Shown: piece after piece, positions 1-4,472 of the stretch
How positions within the stretch are numbered: position 1 is the first letter of the stretch
Layout of the letters: each line of letters begins with the position of its first letter
Virus record (IMG/VR): IMGVR_UViG_3300006109_000046
Coordinates: 1-21,497 of that record
Reading direction: 5' to 3' (one strand)
Length of the DNA: 21,497 bases
Origin: a virus
Translations under genes and position numbers: made by a program
The notes under the pieces: generated by a model
Seen by the model: only the letters and a program-made list of their open reading frames with translations
Databases searched by the model: none
What the model was told of the DNA's origin: nothing

Positions 1-1308
1 ACCCTGCTGATCAAACAGCCCCCACACCACACTGGCTTGGCACGCGCCTTGCAGGTGATTGTGTTCAAAGAACTGCCAAGCAGTGGTTCTGTCTACCAGT
101 GCCATGGTCAGGGTTCTGGCACCCACACGCCGGCTTTTGCCCAGCAAATGGCAGATCTTGTCCAGCACAATGTCACGTTTGGCAAACACTTCCCAGTCAA
201 AGAATTGCAGCAATCTGATGCCAGCCTGTGCTGCTGCAGTGGTTTTGGACAGATGATAGGATGGCAATTTGCCCTGCAGTTCGCTGTGATAGTATGCACC
301 GTTGAGTTCTATGCCCAGTTTGGCACTGGGTATCCATAGGTCGATCTCAAGTGGTGAGATTGTGACACGATCATTGCAGACCATGTCAATGCCCAGCTGA
401 GCGAGATAGTGAGCAATGTCTCGTTCCATTGCACTGCGGAAGTGTTTTTTGATTTCCAACCCATGATTGTGGAAATATTTGCAGAGATTGCTGCTGCTGA
501 CTCCCAGCTCATCTGCTATCTCACCCAGGCTCTTGCCAGACTGATTTTGGTCCAATAGCCAATCTCTGTCATGTATCTTGGCATAGGCATAGGCACTGTA
601 ATGATTGAGCTTTCTCGTCTGTGCAGCAGCAGCTGCTATTGCAGGTACCTGCATGGCATGCTGATGACCATGGCGTTGGATCATGGTGGCAGCCACTTTG
701 GCCTTGATCGTGGGTGAGCTCAGTGGATTTGATCTGCCATATCTGTTGAGATTGGTGGCTGTTTGCTTGGCCTTGAGTGCAGGACTGTGCATGGGATTGT
801 GCACGCCGTGATTGACAAATGTGGTTTGACTGATCTTGGCACGTGTAGCTGGGTCCTGCGCCGGATGATTCACTCCGCGCTTCACTTGGTTAGTGGCAAT
901 CACGCTCTGTTTGAACTGTGCAGTCTTGCTGTAATGGCTTGTGCCAAAACGTTTCAAACTGGTTTGCTTGACTTGGTCTCTGTATGACTGTGTCTGTGTG
1001 TGATGTGCCACACCTCTGCGCGTGATATTGGTGGCTTGGATTTTGCTTTGGCTGTATACAGCTGTGCAGCGCTTGCTGCAATAGGTCCTGTATTCCCGAC
1101 GATCTGCATGCCACGCTAGACAATTGCCACAGGCACACTGTGGTATTGGCCGATCATGCATGGCATGCCAAATGATCTGTCGAGGATTTGATATTGCCAG
1201 GGCCACAGCAATATCTGCAAATGTTTGGCGATATTGGCTGGACTCCAGCTGTGCGATCGTGAGTTTCTTCAGTGACCACAGTCTATCACAGTGTGCCAGC
1301 AGTGTCAT
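1..1308 (-). CDS. Free-standing homing-type endonuclease, Vsr-fold/EDxHD-like (3' end outside window)
   Basis: This frame is open for 436 codons from ATG at 1308 to base 1 with no stop, so the C-terminus is cut by the window edge. The start is supported by AAGGA at 1316-1320, seven bases upstream. Visible parts, in order: a Cys-rich finger (C58, C60, C63, C77, C81); six tandem repeats of exactly 23 residues (93-230) of the type T-N-L-x-R-Y-G-x-x-x-P; a helix-turn-helix-like stretch (about 251-284, SLGEIADELGVSSSNLCKYF); and a nuclease core with EIDLWIP (321-327), GIELNGAYYHSE (332-343) and GIRLLQFFDWEV (363-374). These match the Vsr-fold homing endonucleases typified by I-Bth0305I, common as free-standing genes in phages. 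D323 and H341 are the likely active-site residues. The tail (WQFFEHNHLQG) resembles the usual C-terminal domain of this family. It lies 50 bases downstream of the gp55 gene on the same strand and probably serves its own spread. Confidence 0.85.
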   Translation of the reverse strand, partial: MTLLAHCDRLWSLKKLTIAQLESSQYRQTFADIAVALAISNPRQIIWHAMHDRPIPQCACGNCLAWHADRREYRTYCSKRCTAVYSQSKIQATNITRRGVAHHTQTQSYRDQVKQTSLKRFGTSHYSKTAQFKQSVIATNQVKRGVNHPAQDPATRAKISQTTFVNHGVHNPMHSPALKAKQTATNLNRYGRSNPLSSPTIKAKVAATMIQRHGHQHAMQVPAIAAAAAQTRKLNHYSAYAYAKIHDRDWLLDQNQSGKSLGEIADELGVSSSNLCKYFHNHGLEIKKHFRSAMERDIAHYLAQLGIDMVCNDRVTISPLEIDLWIPSAKLGIELNGAYYHSELQGKLPSYHLSKTTAAAQAGIRLLQFFDWEVFAKRDIVLDKICHLLGKSRRVGARTLTMALVDRTTAWQFFEHNHLQGACQASVVWGLFDQQG

Positions 1309-1327
1309 GCCAAATCCTTTTGTATAT

Positions 1328-1335
1328 TATTTAGC
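1328..1335 (-). promoter_or_regulatory. Possible late promoter for the endonuclease gene
   Basis: Read on the minus strand the octamer is GCTAAATA, six of eight bases of the T4 late consensus TATAAATA. It ends 19 bases before the endonuclease start codon at 1308. The identical octamer precedes the gp25-like gene at 10165-10172. The match is short, so this is suggestive only. Confidence 0.4.
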
Positions 1336-1341
1336 AGGACA

Positions 1342-1358
1342 CAGCTTAAATCAAGCTG
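1342..1358 (-). other. Short hairpin directly after the gp55 stop codon
   Basis: CAGCTT and AAGCTG form a perfect 6-bp stem with a 5-base loop right after the TAG stop at 1359-1361. No T-run follows on the minus strand, so it is not a classic intrinsic terminator. It may slow or protect the 3' end of the sigma-factor transcript, or may be chance. Confidence 0.3.
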
Positions 1359-3209
1359 CTATTCGTCTGTGGTTTTGGCAGATGCAGCTATTGGTTCTTC
1401 TCTATTGGCCTGATTGGCCATGTCATTTTCCGTTTGGCGAGTGTAGCTGGGCATGGCACCATGCATGATCAATATGTCGTCTCTGATATTTTGGTTGCGT
1501 TTCTCTATGTTGAGTATGCGAGTAAATGAATTCGTTATTGCCGCAGTATAATATGCAAATGGGTTTGGTGTTTCGCTGCGACTCTCATCAAATTGCAGTC
1601 CTATCTGGCTCAGCTGCAGCAGTGCTTGGCATTTCATTTCCTCTATGTACGTGTTGCCTGTGAGATATACCTTGCCGTTCCTGCGCGCCACAAAACAGCC
1701 GTGTTCAGTCTCCGGACACCAAACTCGGCCGTTATACTGAGTGGTTGGCTCATTTGGGTGGTGCGCCTTGCCGCGGCCTGACCCTGGACCGCGTGAATTT
1801 CTACCGTTTCTTTTACCACCATGGAAATCAATGCATTCCACTCGTGTGGTATTTCTTCGTTCTGAGAATAAATTCACCTGATAGAAAGTTGAAGTTGTGC
1901 CGTATGACTGATGATCTAATACCAGATGATGGTTGGTCTTGATACCTGCAAGTGTGCACAGAACCTGCAGCATGTCTATGCCATCTTTGCTCTTCTGCAC
2001 ATAGCGTCTTGGTCCATTTACTCGCCATCTGTCACTGTCGATCATTGTGTTGATTAGCAATTGTCGCTGATCATTGGTCAGTGATAATACAAAATCCATG
2101 GTGAGATTCTTGTTTGGTAATAATTTTGCAATCGTGCGAGAATCTTCACCGGACACAGCAAAGGCTATGTTCTTATTTCTTGGTATTGATTCACTGAACT
2201 TATATCCAAGCTTAATCAAACAGTTGCGTATTCGATCTGCTTTTGATCTAGAATTTTGGTAGATAGTGATGTGTTTGATACCCTTTTCGTTTGATTCGTA
2301 GCAACCTTCTGTCACTATCCAACCTACTAGCTCAACCAAGCAGTCTTCATATATGCCAGATCCATCTTCTACTGCATCTCCCATCAGTATTACCCTGTCA
2401 GATTCCATGAGATGCTCAGCTTTTACCAGCCCTCTTTCAGTAACCAGCTTGTGGTTTGGTGTTATCAACGCATCCATGCCACGTGCTGTGAGACGGTGCA
2501 TGAGACCGTCATACTGCCCACGATATATGCTTTTGATGCTGCTCCAAGTGAGCGAACCATCTGAGTATGATAGGATTGTGTCATCTTCACAAATGTCGTC
2601 TATGCTTAACCAACCTCTTTTGGTCAATGCTTCTGTGGCCGTGTCTACACAATAGCCCCTCCAGTTGCCTCTGTGACCATAGCGCTCTACCAGTTTCATA
2701 AACATCATGGCCAGTTTGTTGGTCATCTTGCCATGTGTCACAGCAAAATGTCCATTCTCCAGCCCGCCCTGCCAGTGGCTCTTGCCCACACACATGAATG
2801 CACCATCTCTGAACACAAAATGTTGAAATGGCGGAAAGTTGCATTTCATGTGACGTTCGGCAGTGGTCTTGGCCTTGGCAGCACGTTCTTGGTTGATGGG
2901 TATGTGATCAAAGGTCATGATGCGTATCACAATGTCTTCCACGGGCACATGTTCCAGTGTCAGTGAGACCACTGGATTGCGTATGCCTTGGGCGATCTGT
3001 GCCTTGCGGCTGGCTGCTGTCAGCTGTTCCAATTTGGCATGTCTAGCGGCGGAGAGCTTGTCCTCAGTGACCATGGCAAGATCGGTGACTATGAAATCAT
3101 AATTGGCATATCGCATGTCTGTGAATTCACAATAGCTGGATTTGCTGCGATGTATTTCTTCCAGCAGATCCTTGTTGGTCAGATATTTGATCTTGGTCAC
3201 TGGGGCCAT
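1359..3209 (-). CDS. 55: T4 gp55-like late-transcription sigma factor, interrupted by an intein
   Basis: The 616-residue product is a phage sigma factor (residues 1-186 and 520-616, 283 residues after splicing) split by an intein. Similarities to T4 gp55 (185 residues, from memory) are the N-terminal TNKDLLEEI, the helix KLAMMFMKLVERY, the RGY-TYIEEMK junction matching T4 SGYTQSWKQEM, and NPFAYYTAAITNSF...IEKR matching T4 NPHAYITQACFNAF...KKER. These lie in the sigma region-2-like core that binds RNA polymerase and the late -10 element. About 100 extra residues (30-160) precede this core. The start at 3209 is backed by GAGGTGA at 3217-3223, seven bases upstream. The gene is divergent from the baseplate operon that it should activate. 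The extein identification is firm; whether unspliced protein has any activity is unknown. Confidence 0.88.
   Translation of the reverse strand: MAPVTKIKYLTNKDLLEEIHRSKSSYCEFTDMRYANYDFIVTDLAMVTEDKLSAARHAKLEQLTAASRKAQIAQGIRNPVVSLTLEHVPVEDIVIRIMTFDHIPINQERAAKAKTTAERHMKCNFPPFQHFVFRDGAFMCVGKSHWQGGLENGHFAVTHGKMTNKLAMMFMKLVERYGHRGNWRGYCVDTATEALTKRGWLSIDDICEDDTILSYSDGSLTWSSIKSIYRGQYDGLMHRLTARGMDALITPNHKLVTERGLVKAEHLMESDRVILMGDAVEDGSGIYEDCLVELVGWIVTEGCYESNEKGIKHITIYQNSRSKADRIRNCLIKLGYKFSESIPRNKNIAFAVSGEDSRTIAKLLPNKNLTMDFVLSLTNDQRQLLINTMIDSDRWRVNGPRRYVQKSKDGIDMLQVLCTLAGIKTNHHLVLDHQSYGTTSTFYQVNLFSERRNTTRVECIDFHGGKRNGRNSRGPGSGRGKAHHPNEPTTQYNGRVWCPETEHGCFVARRNGKVYLTGNTYIEEMKCQALLQLSQIGLQFDESRSETPNPFAYYTAAITNSFTRILNIEKRNQNIRDDILIMHGAMPSYTRQTENDMANQANREEPIAASAKTTDE
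1653..2651 (-). mobile_element. Intein with LAGLIDADG homing endonuclease inside the gp55-like gene
   Basis: Residues 187-519 of the precursor (333 aa) form an intein. It starts with C187 (CVDTATEAL), has the block-B motif TPNH (T250, H253), and ends CFVARRNGKVYLTGN with T520 as the +1 extein residue. A penultimate Gly in place of His, with the preceding RRNGK...TGN pattern, is seen in other phage inteins. Between the splicing halves lie two LAGLIDADG-like motifs, LVGWIVTEG (294-302) and INTMIDSDR (386-394). E301 and D393 are the expected metal-binding acids, so cleavage activity may be retained. Removing it joins RGY to TYIEEMK, restoring the gp55 fold without gap or frameshift. Its codons look more A/T-ended than those of the surrounding phage genes, suggesting later arrival. 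Confidence 0.9.
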
Positions 3210-3216
3210 GTGCCGT

Positions 3217-3223
3217 TCACCTC
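3217..3223 (-). promoter_or_regulatory. Ribosome binding site of the gp55-like gene
   Basis: GAGGTGA on the minus strand sits seven bases before the ATG at 3209, a near-ideal Shine-Dalgarno placement that fixes the start. Confidence 0.7.
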
Positions 3224-3258
3224 ATTGGGCATGCGTGTATTGCACACACGACTGCAAA

Positions 3259-3286
3259 TGTGTATCAACAGCGTGGTGTAAGTCAA
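3259..3286 (-). promoter_or_regulatory. Weak sigma70-like promoter candidate for the gp55-like gene
   Basis: On the minus strand TTGACT (3286-3281) and TACACA (3264-3259) are spaced by 16 bases. The -35 is a five-of-six match but the -10 only three of six. A sigma70-type or middle promoter here would let gp55 be made before late transcription begins, which is logically needed, but the match is poor. Confidence 0.2.
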
Positions 3287-3320
3287 TTTTGCTCATGAAA
3301 TCTTTGGTGGTTTTTTGCAC

Positions 3321-3328
3321 CATAAATA
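3321..3328 (+). promoter_or_regulatory. Late promoter-like octamer before the baseplate operon
   Basis: CATAAATA matches seven of eight bases of the T4 late consensus TATAAATA and lies 26 bases before the start codon of the gp48-like gene. A T4-type late promoter needs no -35 element, only this -10 octamer, gp55 and the sliding clamp system. The expected start of transcription is about 3334. Confidence 0.55.
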
Positions 3329-3349
3329 GCTGTAGATGGAGCATCAGAC

Positions 3350-3357
3350 TATTTATG
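3350..3357 (-). promoter_or_regulatory. Mirror-image late promoter-like octamer pointing at gp55
   Basis: Because of the inverted repeat, the minus strand also reads CATAAATA here. It would fire leftward from about 3344, giving gp55 a leader of about 135 bases. This could allow autoregulation of the late sigma factor. The long leader makes it less convincing than the plus-strand copy. Confidence 0.3.
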
Positions 3358-4167
3358 GCAGAGGACATCGGCCAATTTGGCCGCACTGACACATCATCCA
3401 CGCCCAGCAGCGATGCCTTTGGTCGCAGAGTTCGTCTGCGACCCAAACCTGCTGCTGTTTCGCAGATCTATGGCCTCAGTGGGCTCTTACAGCCTTTGAA
3501 AACCACCAACGGCATGATATGGCCCTATCAGCCCACAATCACCTATGATGCACAGGTAGACTATGCCAACATAGAGTTGGTACATGTGAATCAGGAAATA
3601 TTGGCCTATACCAAAACTCCTTCTGTCAAGCTCACTGTGGCTGGTGCATACAGCGTACAGAATCAACAAGAAGGTATCTATGCACTGGCCTGTATTCATT
3701 TCCTGCAAACAGTGACCAAGATGTACTTTGGCAGCAGTGGTGACAACAATGGCACGCCACCGCCTGTGCTGCTGTTTGATGCCTATGGTCAGTACATGTT
3801 CAATGCCTTGCCTGTGCTGGTGACCAGTTTTAGTGTTGAGCTCAATAACGACATCGACTACGTGCCAATAAACCTAGCCAACATACAGACCTATACTGCA
3901 CTGCAGGCCCAGACCAATAGTGTGGGCTACAGCCGGCTGCAGACCACCACACAGATGACTTCCAATGGCGATGCCAGAAACGCAGCCTATGTGGCCAGCA
4001 GAATATTTCAGCAGAGCCTACAGAGCACAGAAGGCTACATCTGGCTGCCCAGTGTGTTCAGCATCACGGTGGGCCTCACTGTGCAAAACACCGCAGCAAG
4101 ACTGCGCAGTTTCAATCTGGATTCCTTCCGCACTGGCCAATTGATGAAAGGAGGTGGTTGGATATGA
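3355..4167 (+). CDS. 48: gp48-like baseplate tail-tube cap protein
   Basis: The 270-residue product caps the baseplate hub and is the base on which the tail tube polymerises, if it acts like T4 gp48 (or the related gp54). Features seen: an N-terminal VRLRPKP stretch, GMIWPYQPTITY, FLQTVTKMYFG, PPPVLLFDAYGQYMFNALPV, and near the C-terminus LPSVFSITVGLTVQ, which parallels LPSTFTLEITM near the end of T4 gp48. This pattern fits the gp48 proteins of marine T4-like phages. The frame remains open upstream to 3142, but that part is antisense to the gp55 gene, so I start at ATG 3355. The only ribosome site is GGAG at 3338-3341, 13 bases away, which is long. The gene ends in an ATGA overlap with the gp53-like gene. 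Confidence 0.78.
   Translation: MAEDIGQFGRTDTSSTPSSDAFGRRVRLRPKPAAVSQIYGLSGLLQPLKTTNGMIWPYQPTITYDAQVDYANIELVHVNQEILAYTKTPSVKLTVAGAYSVQNQQEGIYALACIHFLQTVTKMYFGSSGDNNGTPPPVLLFDAYGQYMFNALPVLVTSFSVELNNDIDYVPINLANIQTYTALQAQTNSVGYSRLQTTTQMTSNGDARNAAYVASRIFQQSLQSTEGYIWLPSVFSITVGLTVQNTAARLRSFNLDSFRTGQLMKGGGWI
4147..4155 (+). promoter_or_regulatory. Strong ribosome binding site for the gp53-like gene
   Basis: AAAGGAGGT inside the end of the gp48-like gene sits eight bases before ATG at 4164. It decides for this ATG over the TTG codon at 4158 in the same frame. Confidence 0.75.
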
Positions 4168-4472
4168 CACAGGTCACCTACACTCCCCAGAGTACCTATT
4201 ATCAAACTCCACAGATCAGCAACTATGTCAGCTATTTGGATTTCTGGAATGGGCAATATATTCTACCTCAGGGATCTGACAGCATCTATCAAATACCTGG
4301 TGTATACAACCATAGACCAGATCTTCTCAGCTATGAACTCTACGGAACCAGCCAACTTTGGTGGGTGTTTGCCCTGCGCAACCCCAATCAGCTGTTGGAC
4401 CCTGTGTGGGATTTTGTCAGTGGTCTGACCATTTACATACCCAGCAAGGAAACTTTGACAAGGTATGGCTGA
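4164..4472 (+). CDS. 53: gp53-like baseplate wedge protein
   Basis: A small protein of 102 residues. The core RPDLLSYELYGTSQLWWVFA followed by LRNPNQLLDPVWDF matches T4 gp53, which has RPEELANAIYGNPQLYWVLL. In T4, gp53 (196 residues) joins neighbouring wedges when the baseplate ring closes. The present protein is about half that length, ending soon after the conserved core with GLTIYIP, so the C-terminal part of T4 gp53 is missing; short versions are usual in environmental relatives as far as I recall. Its start overlaps the gp48 stop (ATGA) and its stop overlaps the next start (TGATG), so the three genes are probably translationally coupled. Confidence 0.8.
   Translation: MTQVTYTPQSTYYQTPQISNYVSYLDFWNGQYILPQGSDSIYQIPGVYNHRPDLLSYELYGTSQLWWVFALRNPNQLLDPVWDFVSGLTIYIPSKETLTRYG

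Larger units (their letters stand above)
3320..3358 (+). promoter_or_regulatory. 10-bp perfect inverted repeat covering a late promoter and the gp48 start codon
   Basis: CCATAAATAG (3320-3329) is repeated exactly inverted as CTATTTATGG (3349-3358). The left arm contains the late-promoter-like octamer; the right arm contains the ATG (3355-3357) of the gp48-like gene. Within the 19-base spacer GATG (3335-3338) and CATC (3342-3345) can pair too, taking in the candidate Shine-Dalgarno GGAG (3338-3341). A transcript starting upstream could fold so that ribosome site and start codon are paired. One starting about six bases after the octamer would lack the left arm. Confidence 0.6.

Noticed and set aside
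890-1138. Minus-strand frame of 82 codons and other short frames in 37-1468
   Set aside because: They overlap the 436-codon endonuclease frame or the end of gp55, which have clear motifs in another frame.
3309-3318. GGTTTTTTGC, the exact reverse complement of 10141-10150
   Set aside because: Only ten bases with a homopolymer core, and flanks do not match; probably chance.
3142-3354. Upstream extension of the gp48-like frame to 3142
   Set aside because: The added residues are Cys/Ser-rich, antisense to gp55, and would lie upstream of the likely late promoter.
4358-4471. Upstream extension of the hub-like frame
   Set aside because: It overlaps the conserved core of gp53 in another frame; ATG 4472 has its own ribosome site.
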